Shown one piece after another: positions 40,621 through 48,629 of a stretch of DNA of 64,000 nucleotides (the first letter of the stretch is position 1; every line of letters starts with the position of its first letter). Location of the stretch: NCBI GenBank assembly GCA_041665305.1, contig JBAYJD010000011.1, positions 1 through 64,000 of the forward strand, written 5' to 3'. The stretch comes from YA12-FULL-51-18 sp041665305 (lineage in GTDB: Bacteria; Elusimicrobiota; Elusimicrobia; Elusimicrobiales; UBA9959). Below the pieces are notes generated by a model. It was not told the DNA's origin. It made no database searches and saw only the letters and a list, made by a program, of their open reading frames with translations. The position numbers and the translations under genes are program-made.

Positions 40621-42821
40621 AGAAGATCGTCGTTTTCGCTTCGGGCGCGGGCACGAATCTTCAGGCGCTCATAGACGCCGTTAAGATGAAAAGCCTGGAC
40701 GGACGGATAGTCCTTGTCATTTCAAGCAAGGCCGGCGCCGGAGCGTTAAAAAGGGCGGGTGAAGAGGCCATCCCCGCCATCGTCGCGGGTCCGGAAGATT
40801 TTCGGACCGCGCAGGAGTATGATTCCCGTCTCCGGGACCTGTGCCTCCAGCACGGAGCGGACTTGGTCTGTCTGGCTGGCTTTATGCTTAAGCTGGGCCC
40901 CGAGATGCTCGGGGCTTTCAAGGACCGTATCCTTAATGTGCACCCGGCGCTCCTGCCGGCTTTCGGAGGAAAAGGATTCTACGGAATGAAGGTCCACGAG
41001 GCCGTTCTGGCTTCCGGCGCGCGCCTGAGCGGCGCGACCGTGCATTTGGTGAATGAGGAATATGACCGCGGCCCCATAGTTATGCAGCAGGCCGTGCCGG
41101 TATTTTTCGATGATACGCCTTCGAGCCTGGCGGCCCGCGTGAGCGCCGCCGAACACATGCTGTATCCCAAGGCCGCGGACCTGTTCTGCCGCGGATTAGT
41201 TAAGATCGAGGGGGGCCGTGTGGTGATCTCCGGACCGGGGCCGGCGGAGCCCGGACGGGTGAGGCGGGCCCTTATTTCCGTTTCCGACAAGACCGGGGTC
41301 GTGAACTTCGCCGAAGAGCTGTTTAAGCACGGAGTGGAGATCGTGTCGACCTCGGGGACCTATAAGCTGTTGAAAGAGGCCGGAGTACCGGTGCGCGCGC
41401 TGGAGACTCTGACGGGATTTCCTGAGATGCTGGACGGCCGCGTCAAGACGCTGCACCCTATGGTGCACGGCGGCATACTTTTTAAGCGGAACGATCCCGC
41501 GCACGCGGCCGCCGCGTTCAGGTACGGCATAGAGCCCATAGACCTGGTGGCCGTGAACCTGTATCCTTTCGAGGAAACGGCTAAAAAGAGCGCCCCCTGG
41601 TCCGAAGAACTTATTGAGAACATAGATATCGGGGGGGTGGCTCTTCTGCGCGCGGCGGCCAAGAACTATAAGGATGTCGCCGTTGTGTCCGGCCCCAGGG
41701 ATTACCAGGGCGTGATCAAAGCTATGTCCGAGAACGACGGGCGCCTGCCTAGAGAGCTCAAGCAGGAGCTGGCGGTAAGGGCTTTCGAGCATACCGGCCT
41801 GTATGACACGGGGATCTTTAGGGAACTGGCTGGCGAAAAAGGGACTCCCCGCGCGGTCCCGATGCTGCGGACCGCCCTGGAATTCTCCGAGCTTTTTGAG
41901 TCCAGGCTGAACAAGATAAACGAACTGCGCTACGGGGAAAATCCGCATCAGAGCTGCGCGCTTTATTCGCACAATAAAAAACTGCCGTTCTCCCAGTTGC
42001 AGGGCAAGGCGCTCTCATACAATAATATCCTTGACGCCTACGGCACCTGGCAGGCGGTGCAGGACTTCGAACAGCCTGCGGCCGTCATCTTCAAGCATGT
42101 CACGCCCTGCGGCATCGGTACCGGGGAGGACCCGCTTGAGGCCTTTCAGCGCGCCTGGGCCACGGACCCGCTGTCGGCTTTCGGCGGCATAGTGGCCGTG
42201 AACCGGACCCTGGACATTAAAATAGCGGAATTCCTCGCTAAAAAATTCGTGGAAGTCGTCTGCGCCCCGGATTATGCTCCCGGCGCCCTGGAGATACTAG
42301 CTAAAAAAACCAATCTCCGGCTCCTGAAATGGGAGAATTTCCCCAAGGATAACCTGGTCTTTAAATCCGTAGGCGACGAGGTGCTGGTGAGTTCGGACGA
42401 CAAATTGCTGCTCGGAGATAAATGGGATGTGCCCACGGCGAAAAAACCTTCCCGGGAAGAGGAAGAGGCTTTGAAGTTCGCCTGGACCGCGGTGAAATAT
42501 GTGCGGTCCAACGCCATAGTCCTGGCCGGCCGCGCTCAGACCGTGGGCATAGGCGCCGGCCAGATGTCCAGGGTGGACGCGGTCCACATGGCGAAGTATA
42601 AATTCGGGGAATTCCTGAAGACCAATCCTAAACCGGGAATACTGGTCCTAGCCTCCGACGCCTTCTTCCCTTTCCCCGACGCGGTCGAGTCCGCGGCGGA
42701 AACAGGAGTTACGGCCGTGATCCAGCCTGGCGGTTCCATCAAGGATCCCGAGGTCGTAGCCGCCGCGGATAAACTGGGGCTGGCCATGGTCATGACCGGC
42801 GTGAGGCATTTCCGGCATTAG
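40617..42821 (+). CDS. purH: Fused GAR transformylase - AICAR transformylase/IMP cyclohydrolase (PurN-PurH)
   Basis: This 734-aa protein joins two enzymes in one frame. Residues 1-205 are PurN (FASGAGTNLQALIDA at the start, catalytic Asn/His in ILNVHPALLPAFGG, Asp in NEEYDRGPIV). After a short linker, residues 219-734 are PurH: IMP cyclohydrolase RRALISVSDKTGVVNFAE with TSGTYKLL and DGRVKTLHP, then AICAR transformylase with FKHVTPCGIGTG and SDAFFPFPDAVE. No internal stop or ribosome site separates them. Both use 10-formyl-tetrahydrofolate. The stop TAG lies inside the left arm of an inverted-repeat element, so the element has landed exactly at the gene end. Confidence 0.93.
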   Translation: MKKIVVFASGAGTNLQALIDAVKMKSLDGRIVLVISSKAGAGALKRAGEEAIPAIVAGPEDFRTAQEYDSRLRDLCLQHGADLVCLAGFMLKLGPEMLGAFKDRILNVHPALLPAFGGKGFYGMKVHEAVLASGARLSGATVHLVNEEYDRGPIVMQQAVPVFFDDTPSSLAARVSAAEHMLYPKAADLFCRGLVKIEGGRVVISGPGPAEPGRVRRALISVSDKTGVVNFAEELFKHGVEIVSTSGTYKLLKEAGVPVRALETLTGFPEMLDGRVKTLHPMVHGGILFKRNDPAHAAAAFRYGIEPIDLVAVNLYPFEETAKKSAPWSEELIENIDIGGVALLRAAAKNYKDVAVVSGPRDYQGVIKAMSENDGRLPRELKQELAVRAFEHTGLYDTGIFRELAGEKGTPRAVPMLRTALEFSELFESRLNKINELRYGENPHQSCALYSHNKKLPFSQLQGKALSYNNILDAYGTWQAVQDFEQPAAVIFKHVTPCGIGTGEDPLEAFQRAWATDPLSAFGGIVAVNRTLDIKIAEFLAKKFVEVVCAPDYAPGALEILAKKTNLRLLKWENFPKDNLVFKSVGDEVLVSSDDKLLLGDKWDVPTAKKPSREEEEALKFAWTAVKYVRSNAIVLAGRAQTVGIGAGQMSRVDAVHMAKYKFGEFLKTNPKPGILVLASDAFFPFPDAVESAAETGVTAVIQPGGSIKDPEVVAAADKLGLAMVMTGVRHFRH

Positions 42822-42951
42822 GAGCCTGTCCGACATAAGGAATTTTGGCTGTAATTGTCGTTTTTTGCCTGCACCTTTGTTGCGCGCAACTTCGGTTCGG
42901 CCTCAAAACCGTCAATTTCGCCTTAAAAACCTTATGTCGGACAGGCTCCTA
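42819..42951. repeat. Inverted-repeat element, long form, copy 2
   Basis: A 133-bp element with 22-bp perfect terminal inverted repeats (42819-42840 / 42930-42951), beginning TAGGAGCCTGTCCGACATAA. It differs from the copy at 122-254 at four positions, all near the left arm. Its first triplet TAG is the stop codon of purN-purH. It could form a long hairpin and act as a terminator between the two convergent genes. Confidence 0.85.
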
Positions 42952-42970
42952 GCCGGCGGATTGCTGTTCC

Positions 42971-45226
42971 TTAATCGGTCAATGCCGACGGGTTTAAAAA
43001 GCGGTCGCGCATTTGAAGTATTTCCGCTACTTTGGAATCAAAACCGTTGCCTTTTTTCTGGTTGAACAGCTGGTAACTTTGGTTGATATCGGCCTCGCCT
43101 ATGATCTTTTTGTCGGTGTGGATCGTCACTGTCGAGGAAATATCCCCGACATTCACCAGCTGGATGACCACTTTTAAAAAATCCTCGAATTGCAGGTCCC
43201 CCGTGCTTGCCGCCGCCGATAACAGCCCGGCCTGCTTGTTCCAGTCCGATTCTTCCCTGACCCGGATAAGTTTTTCTATGAACCTGGTGGCCGCTCGGGC
43301 CATGATCCGGAGCGTGTTCATGGGATTGGTCGAATCCTCCGCGTTATCGATCACATGCAGGCGAGCCTGCACGGCCTTTGAGTCGTAGCCCACCTTCCCG
43401 CTCTCGCTTACGGCGAACAGGTCCATGACCTTGCCTATCACGGTCGGCTCAGTTTCCCGCATTACATTCATATACGCCTTCAGGATCTGCTGCGGCGCGG
43501 AGAGGATGATGTCCTGCACGGCTTTTTCCGAAAAAGCGAGCTGGAAAGAGAGCACTACGGACCGATATACCTTTTCCGGCAGCAGCTGCGGATTCCCGTC
43601 GCCGCCGGTAGCGCCGGTGGAAGGTTTCGGCGGAAAAAATTCCCGCACGGGGAAATAGTTGTCATAGTTGACGCCGTTGCCGCGCATCCCGGCGTATCTC
43701 ACCACATTGTTGACGGAGTCTAGCGCTTCGCGGGCCCGGTGGTCGCCGTGGCGGATCAATCCCTGCTGTTCCTGATAGAACATGAGGGGATCGGACACTT
43801 TGCCGTTGACCCGTTCACGGTTGGCCACGAAGAGGTCCTTCCTATAGTTGTGCTTCTTGATGAGCTGGCCCACGAAGGGGATATGCAGCATCTCGCCGCT
43901 GTGCGACCGGTTGGCCTGCTGGATATGGTAAACGGCGTTGTTGTTGGCCAGGGACTGGTAGCGGTGCGTGGCCTGCCCCCAGTTCTCCGATTGGGCGCGT
44001 ACCACGGGGATGTTGAAGCTGAAGTTAGTGCCGGTCCCGTCATAGTGGTCGGAGCCGGTGAAGGTGCCGTTAAGTTCTATTTTTGAGCCTATGCGGCCGG
44101 AAAGATCCGTCAGTTCCTTGACCCCGTCGGCGGCCGTATCCGCGCCCGTCAAAGCGTCGAACTGGAGGCCCATGGAGATCAGCCTGCGCAGGATGTCGAA
44201 ATCCCCTTTCAGGAATTCCGCCAGGCTTTCCATCTGTTCGGCATCCTTCGGGTCCAGCGTAAATTCGAGCAGGAGTTTCTGGCCGGTGGAGCGGGAAAAA
44301 TTCAAGCCGAGCTTGAACGCCAGGAATTTGTTGATCTCTCCCGCCGCTGTTTTCTCCAGGGTCTGGGTCAGGAAGTTGGTCCCGCTGTCCAGGCCGAGAT
44401 CGCTCGCCGGTATGGCGACGGAGGCGGCCGAGGCGTTTAAGGATTTGACGATCACATGCTCGATCCTGAGCCGCAGGCGCAGGGTGTTCTCGTCTTTGCG
44501 GTACAGGCTGACCATGGGTTTGCGCTCGCCGTTAACGCCCCCGCCTATGGTCACATCGACCAGTTGGGCGTATCTCATGCCGGGATTGATGGAAATGGAG
44601 TAACGGGCATACAGCGGCAGTTTCCAGATCTCGCCCGGGACCATTTTTGTGATCCGTCCGGCGTTCAGAGGGAAAACGGTTTTAAAATCGTACAGCTTCA
44701 GAAGCTCCGTCAATTCGGAACAATAATTGGAGGTTTCAGGCAGTGGGCGCATGACGCTGGAAACCCCTTCGATCCCGGCGTTAAGGACCACGGTCACGGG
44801 GCCCAGGTTCGGAAGCGTGAGCAGGTCTTTTTTAATATTGCCGGCCAGTTTCAGGCCGGCTTCGTCTATTAAAGCGAGCCGTTTATCGGCAAAAGGGCGG
44901 AGCGTCCGTTTGGTCGAGCCGCTGATCACGATGCCGTAGCTGAGGTCGCCCTGTGAGGCGTTAAGGAGCTTTGCGCTCTGGCTTAAGGCGAGCTGCGCGT
45001 TTTTGCAAAGTCCGTCGATGCCTCCGTCGCTGAGCTCGTCCCAGAAGTTGGCCAGGTCCCCCGAAGGGGACACATCGACCGGCAAAATGCCCGTCGGCAT
45101 GCCGCCGCCGACTCCCAGATTGCCGGTGTCGACTCCGAAGCCAAGGGCCGCTGAATCCGTGGCGTATGGGAAGGATGAAAGGGCGGATAAACAAAACAGC
45201 GCGGACAAAATTCTAAGGGTTTTCAT
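42971..45226 (-). CDS. Large secreted protein, paralog C
   Basis: This 751-aa protein has signal peptide MKTLRILSALFCLSALSSFPYA. It is a divergent relative of paralogs A and B: GRITKMVPGEIWKLPLYARYSISINPG aligns with GRFAKMQVGEIWKLPVSFWLGINPT, LLEFTLDPKDAEQMESLAEF with LLEFILDPNDPKQMEKLAYM, and REALDSVNNVVRYAGMRGNG with RRVLENANSVMRYAGAKGGP. Function unknown. The promoter (45233-45261) has its -10 only six bases before the ATG and there is no ribosome site, so the mRNA may be leaderless. The upstream boxes match those of paralog A in order and spacing. Confidence 0.85.
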   Translation of the reverse strand: MKTLRILSALFCLSALSSFPYATDSAALGFGVDTGNLGVGGGMPTGILPVDVSPSGDLANFWDELSDGGIDGLCKNAQLALSQSAKLLNASQGDLSYGIVISGSTKRTLRPFADKRLALIDEAGLKLAGNIKKDLLTLPNLGPVTVVLNAGIEGVSSVMRPLPETSNYCSELTELLKLYDFKTVFPLNAGRITKMVPGEIWKLPLYARYSISINPGMRYAQLVDVTIGGGVNGERKPMVSLYRKDENTLRLRLRIEHVIVKSLNASAASVAIPASDLGLDSGTNFLTQTLEKTAAGEINKFLAFKLGLNFSRSTGQKLLLEFTLDPKDAEQMESLAEFLKGDFDILRRLISMGLQFDALTGADTAADGVKELTDLSGRIGSKIELNGTFTGSDHYDGTGTNFSFNIPVVRAQSENWGQATHRYQSLANNNAVYHIQQANRSHSGEMLHIPFVGQLIKKHNYRKDLFVANRERVNGKVSDPLMFYQEQQGLIRHGDHRAREALDSVNNVVRYAGMRGNGVNYDNYFPVREFFPPKPSTGATGGDGNPQLLPEKVYRSVVLSFQLAFSEKAVQDIILSAPQQILKAYMNVMRETEPTVIGKVMDLFAVSESGKVGYDSKAVQARLHVIDNAEDSTNPMNTLRIMARAATRFIEKLIRVREESDWNKQAGLLSAAASTGDLQFEDFLKVVIQLVNVGDISSTVTIHTDKKIIGEADINQSYQLFNQKKGNGFDSKVAEILQMRDRFLNPSALTD

Positions 45227-45232
45227 GGTTAT

Positions 45233-45298
45233 AGGATACAGGCGCAGGGCCGCCGTCGCAAGTCCGAAAGTCCTATGAACGCGCGGTTTTTAGGCCCA
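45233..45298 (-). promoter_or_regulatory. Promoter and operator-like boxes of paralog C
   Basis: On the minus strand: TGGGCCTA box (45291-45298), TAGGACTT box 23 bp further on (45268-45275), -35 TTGCGA (45256-45261), 17-bp spacer, -10 TATCCT (45233-45238). The order and 23-bp phase equal those of paralog A. In the 325-nt interval 45227-45551 this and repeat R6 are the only features seen. Confidence 0.6.
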
Positions 45299-45489
45299 CG
45301 ATCCGGTGGGAACAGCTGGACCGAAAGGCCTGGTTTTGGGGGGTCCAATAACGCTTGATTGCGGGCCTAATGACCCTGCCGGGACTGCCGTGATCCGGAC
45401 TATACTGATGTTATATGAAAAATCAACAGCGCTTTTTATGACGATCGCGGCGGTCGCTGTCAGGTCCGCCCCGAGAAAAACCAAATGAT

Positions 45490-45555
45490 CCGCGGCACTG
45501 GGACGAATAAAACCCCGTGCCGGGTACGACAAAATGTCGTTTTACGACATTTTAT
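45490..45555 (-). repeat. Double-hairpin repeat, copy R6
   Basis: On the minus strand the repeat begins with the TAA stop codon of the ADP-ribosylglycohydrolase gene (45552-45554). It forms AAAATGTCG...CGACATTTT and then CCCGGCACGGGG with its imperfect partner CCCAGTGCCGCGG. Likely terminator. Confidence 0.8.
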
Positions 45556-47135
45556 TCCGCTTTGTAGATCACGGCTTCCTGGAGGATTATGTTTTTGCCT
45601 TTGGACCGCGGATCGGCGTCGTTCCTGGTGACGAACCGCAGAGTGTGCCGCCCCTGGGCAAGCCCGTAGGTGTGCCATAATACATTGTCATGCGTTCTTT
45701 CCACAATGTATGCGTCGGCATCACGGACCTTCTTCTCGTCGAGGTAGACATCGGCCCTGCCGCCGGACTGCGTCAATCCGCCCAGGATCGCGACCGCGCT
45801 GCCGGTAAAGGTTAAAACGGCTTCCGCTCCGGCGCCGGCGGCGGCATAGCCCGTGAATTCAGACGAATGCTCTTCGGTCCAGTCTTTCCAGGTCAAAGTT
45901 TTCCATGGGCCGGTCCAGCTCCAGGCCGGGTCTTTGTAGCTGATCCGGCTGCTGGGGACGCCCATGTTCCACTGCTCAAGTTTGGGCGGCTTCGGCGTCT
46001 GCATAGGAATGACGATCTTCTCCCCGGTTACCTTGCCGCCGGCCAGCCGTATGATCTTAAGGGACCGCTCCAGGGTCGCTTTGCTGATGTCGTTGAAAGA
46101 AGACCGCGTGTAATCGAACTTCGTGTCGGCCAGAGCGGGTATCCCTGATTTCCAGAAATCAGGGATACCCTTATATCCCAGCATCACGCCCAGCACGCCG
46201 GCGGCGCTGGAAGGATTGCAGTCTGAATCTTGTCCGGCGCGGGCGGCTATTTCCACGGTTTTGCCCATGTCCTTGCCGCCATAAAGCAGGCCCAGGGCGA
46301 TATAGGCGCCGTTGATCTTGGCGTCGATGTTGAACGAGTTGAGGGCGCTGTCCGGGCAGGAGGTGTGCTTGTCCCACTTGTCTTCTATCAGCCGCCAGGC
46401 GGCCTTCCAGTCCTGAGGGTTTTGGGCGCTCCAGTCCAATACATCCCTGATAAGCCGCCCATATTCGCTTTGCGCGGGGATGGAGGCAAGGCCGGCTTCC
46501 ACGACCTTGCGGACATCATTTTCAAAATAGGCCGCCGCGTACATCCCGTTCAGGAACATGCCTCCGTACAGGCCGTCCCCCCAGTTCATAACGCCCCCGA
46601 CGCGGGCGCTGTATTTGTTCGCTTCGCGCGGCAAAGCCGGACACATCAGTCCTATAAAATCAGCCTCGATCTGGAAATCAATGTCGTTGGCATGGATATT
46701 GTATTTGGGGCTGCCGGACAAGGGGGCCTTAATGCCCAGGTTGAGCAGGCGGCGGGCGCCGGCGTTGGCGTGCCAAAGATGGTATTGGCTGGCCTTAAAA
46801 GCCTCTCCGAATTGTTCGGCGGTGGCGCCCAGCCCGAGGCGGTCCATGGTTTCGGACATGGTCATGCCGACATAAAGATCATCCTGGTGGATGGAGTTCT
46901 CCACCCGGGCGGGCAGCCAGGCCGGGATCTCCCCGTCATTGATCCTGCCGTTGTATTTGAATTCCGTCGGATTTCCGTATGAGACGCCTATCATCTTGCC
47001 CGCCCAGCCGCCGCGGATCTTATCCGCAAGCTCCGATCTGGAAATTGTGAGGGTGGCGGCCGGGGCGGCCGTCAGGACCGCGCAGAGCTGCAGGCTGGCT
47101 GCAAGTACGGCTGGGATTATAAGGGGCTTGGTCAT
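45552..47135 (-). CDS. Exported ADP-ribosylglycohydrolase-family protein with C-terminal beta domain
   Basis: This 527-aa protein has a signal peptide (about 24-28 residues). The ADP-ribosylglycohydrolase fold is shown by DKIRGGWAGKMIGVSYGNP, the metal-binding HQDDLYVG, and RAGQDSDCNPSSAAGVLG near residue 300. The last ~140 residues form a beta-sandwich-like domain (VLTFTGSAVAILGGL...GRHTLRFVTRNDADP), perhaps carbohydrate-binding. Known relatives remove ADP-ribose from proteins or small molecules inside cells; an exported form suggests a different substrate, possibly a glycan. GGAGG precedes the ATG by 5 nt. The stop lies in repeat R6. Confidence 0.82.
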   Translation of the reverse strand: MTKPLIIPAVLAASLQLCAVLTAAPAATLTISRSELADKIRGGWAGKMIGVSYGNPTEFKYNGRINDGEIPAWLPARVENSIHQDDLYVGMTMSETMDRLGLGATAEQFGEAFKASQYHLWHANAGARRLLNLGIKAPLSGSPKYNIHANDIDFQIEADFIGLMCPALPREANKYSARVGGVMNWGDGLYGGMFLNGMYAAAYFENDVRKVVEAGLASIPAQSEYGRLIRDVLDWSAQNPQDWKAAWRLIEDKWDKHTSCPDSALNSFNIDAKINGAYIALGLLYGGKDMGKTVEIAARAGQDSDCNPSSAAGVLGVMLGYKGIPDFWKSGIPALADTKFDYTRSSFNDISKATLERSLKIIRLAGGKVTGEKIVIPMQTPKPPKLEQWNMGVPSSRISYKDPAWSWTGPWKTLTWKDWTEEHSSEFTGYAAAGAGAEAVLTFTGSAVAILGGLTQSGGRADVYLDEKKVRDADAYIVERTHDNVLWHTYGLAQGRHTLRFVTRNDADPRSKGKNIILQEAVIYKAE

Positions 47136-47234
47136 AAGATCCTCCGGTAGAGTGGTCGGGCGTCGGCACGCTCCGTTAACGATACAATAATGCGGCGTTC
47201 AGACTCAATATCATCGAAGACTGTTTTCGCGCCG

Positions 47235-47930
47235 TCACGGAGCCGCGGCGGATTTTTTTAAGAGCAGGGCGCGAAGTCTGCCGATATCTTGTTTAAAAGC
47301 GGGGACTTTTTTAAACTGGGCGTAAAGGCCGTCGGCCAGGCGCTTGCCGGCGTCGATATCGGAAGGATGATGGACCCCGGCCACGATCCTGTTGCGCGCG
47401 GCATCGTCGGCCTTGGCCATAAAAATCTCTTTTTCCGCGGGAACGAGTTCGGAAAGGAGCAGCGCGAACACCCGTGTGATCGTCGTATGACCGCTGGGAT
47501 AGGCGAAAGCGCCTATCTTGCCCAGAGCCGGGTCGATGCAGGGGTGGAGCGACGGGTCCCTTTTGAAAGGGCGCCGCCTGGCGTAGTGGTCCTTGAGCAC
47601 AACGACCGCGGCGTCGGTGTCGGCTTTGATCCCGGCGAGTATTGCCGCGGCCTTTTTGGGGATCGGCTTGGGGAACGGGGAGACGGTCCCGAACACTTCT
47701 TCATAAGAGGCGTTCGTTTCCGATTTCGCGCGCTCACACTCCGCGGGAGTCCTTTTCTCCTGCCATTCATGAAGCGCCGCCAGATCGAGTTTGTCGGCAT
47801 TCGATCCGTTCGCGGGGGGCGGAGGGATCTGCGATACGGATTGCGCGGACGGGTTTATGTAATGCCCGGCGTTAAGGGCGCCCGAGAAGAATACGGATAA
47901 CGCCAGCTCGAGTAAGAGATTTGTCTTCAT
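47235..47930 (-). CDS. Secreted class A acid phosphatase (PAP2 superfamily)
   Basis: This 231-aa protein has a signal peptide (MKTNLLLELALSVFFSGALNA). All three PAP2 motifs are present: KDHYARRRPF, the PSGH motif in AYPSGHTTITRVFA, and RNRIVAGVHHPSDIDAG. This is the vanadium-haloperoxidase-like active site of PhoN/PhoC non-specific acid phosphatases, with a histidine nucleophile. It would release phosphate from organic esters in the periplasm. No clear ribosome site. With the phospholipase- and phosphatase-like genes near 6-8 kb it points to extracellular phosphate scavenging. Confidence 0.88.
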   Translation of the reverse strand: MKTNLLLELALSVFFSGALNAGHYINPSAQSVSQIPPPPANGSNADKLDLAALHEWQEKRTPAECERAKSETNASYEEVFGTVSPFPKPIPKKAAAILAGIKADTDAAVVVLKDHYARRRPFKRDPSLHPCIDPALGKIGAFAYPSGHTTITRVFALLLSELVPAEKEIFMAKADDAARNRIVAGVHHPSDIDAGKRLADGLYAQFKKVPAFKQDIGRLRALLLKKSAAAP

Positions 47931-47993
47931 AAATAGGCTGTCGATCCTTGCCGAGTTTTTAAAAATTTTTGCGGCAAAAATTTACTTTACACA

Positions 47994-48629
47994 TTACAAA
48001 GGTATGCCCCTTTTGGGGCATGCCTTTGTAAGAGGACAGGCGGCGCAAAGCGGTTTGCGCGCGAAGCAGATGCTCCGCCCATGCGCCACCAGGGCGTGGG
48101 AGAACCAGATCCAGTCTTTTTTGTCCAGCTCTTTCATCAGGTCCCGCTCTATTTTAACCGGGTCGGTTTCTTCGGTGAACCCCATTCTGAAAACAAGGCG
48201 TTTTACATGGGTGTCGACGACCACTCCCGCCGCTATTGCGTAGGCGCTGCCGAGCACGACGTTGGCGGTTTTCCTGGCCACGCCGCGCAGTGTAAGGAGG
48301 TCTTCCATGTCGGCGGGGACTCTCCCGCCGAAGTTGTCGGCAAGGGCCTTTGACGCTTCCTTTATGGCCAGCGCTTTGGAATGATAGAAGCCGGTGGAGC
48401 GGATAAGGACTTCAAGCTCTTTGAGGGGGGCAAGTCCCAGTTCGCGCGGGCCGGGGTATTTTTTAAAAAGTTCCGGCGTAACAAGGTTCACCCGTTCATC
48501 CGTGCATTGTGCCGCAAGGATGGTGGCTATCAGCAGTTCGAACGGGTTCTTGTGGTCAAGCGAGCAGGAGGCTTTGGGATAGGTCCTTTTTAAAATAGAG
48601 ACCATGCCTGCGAGATGTTTATTTTTCAT
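47994..48629 (-). CDS. nth: Endonuclease III
   Basis: This 211-aa base-excision repair glycosylase/AP lyase has the helix-hairpin-helix with catalytic Lys in LRGVARKTANVVLG, catalytic Asp in VVDTHVKRL, and the C-terminal [4Fe-4S] loop CFARKPLCAACPLTKAC. It removes oxidised pyrimidines and nicks the strand. The ATG overlaps the pyrB stop (TAATG), so the genes are coupled. The C-terminal codons form a terminator hairpin. Confidence 0.95.
   Translation of the reverse strand: MKNKHLAGMVSILKRTYPKASCSLDHKNPFELLIATILAAQCTDERVNLVTPELFKKYPGPRELGLAPLKELEVLIRSTGFYHSKALAIKEASKALADNFGGRVPADMEDLLTLRGVARKTANVVLGSAYAIAAGVVVDTHVKRLVFRMGFTEETDPVKIERDLMKELDKKDWIWFSHALVAHGRSICFARKPLCAACPLTKACPKRGIPL
47996..48029 (-). 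terminator. Hairpin inside the 3' end of nth
   Basis: ACAAAGGTATGCCCC (47996-48010) and GGGGCATGCCTTTGT (48015-48029) form a 15-bp stem with one mismatch or wobble and a TTTT/AAAA loop. It overlaps the last nth codons. No T-run follows on the minus strand, so efficiency is uncertain. Confidence 0.6.
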
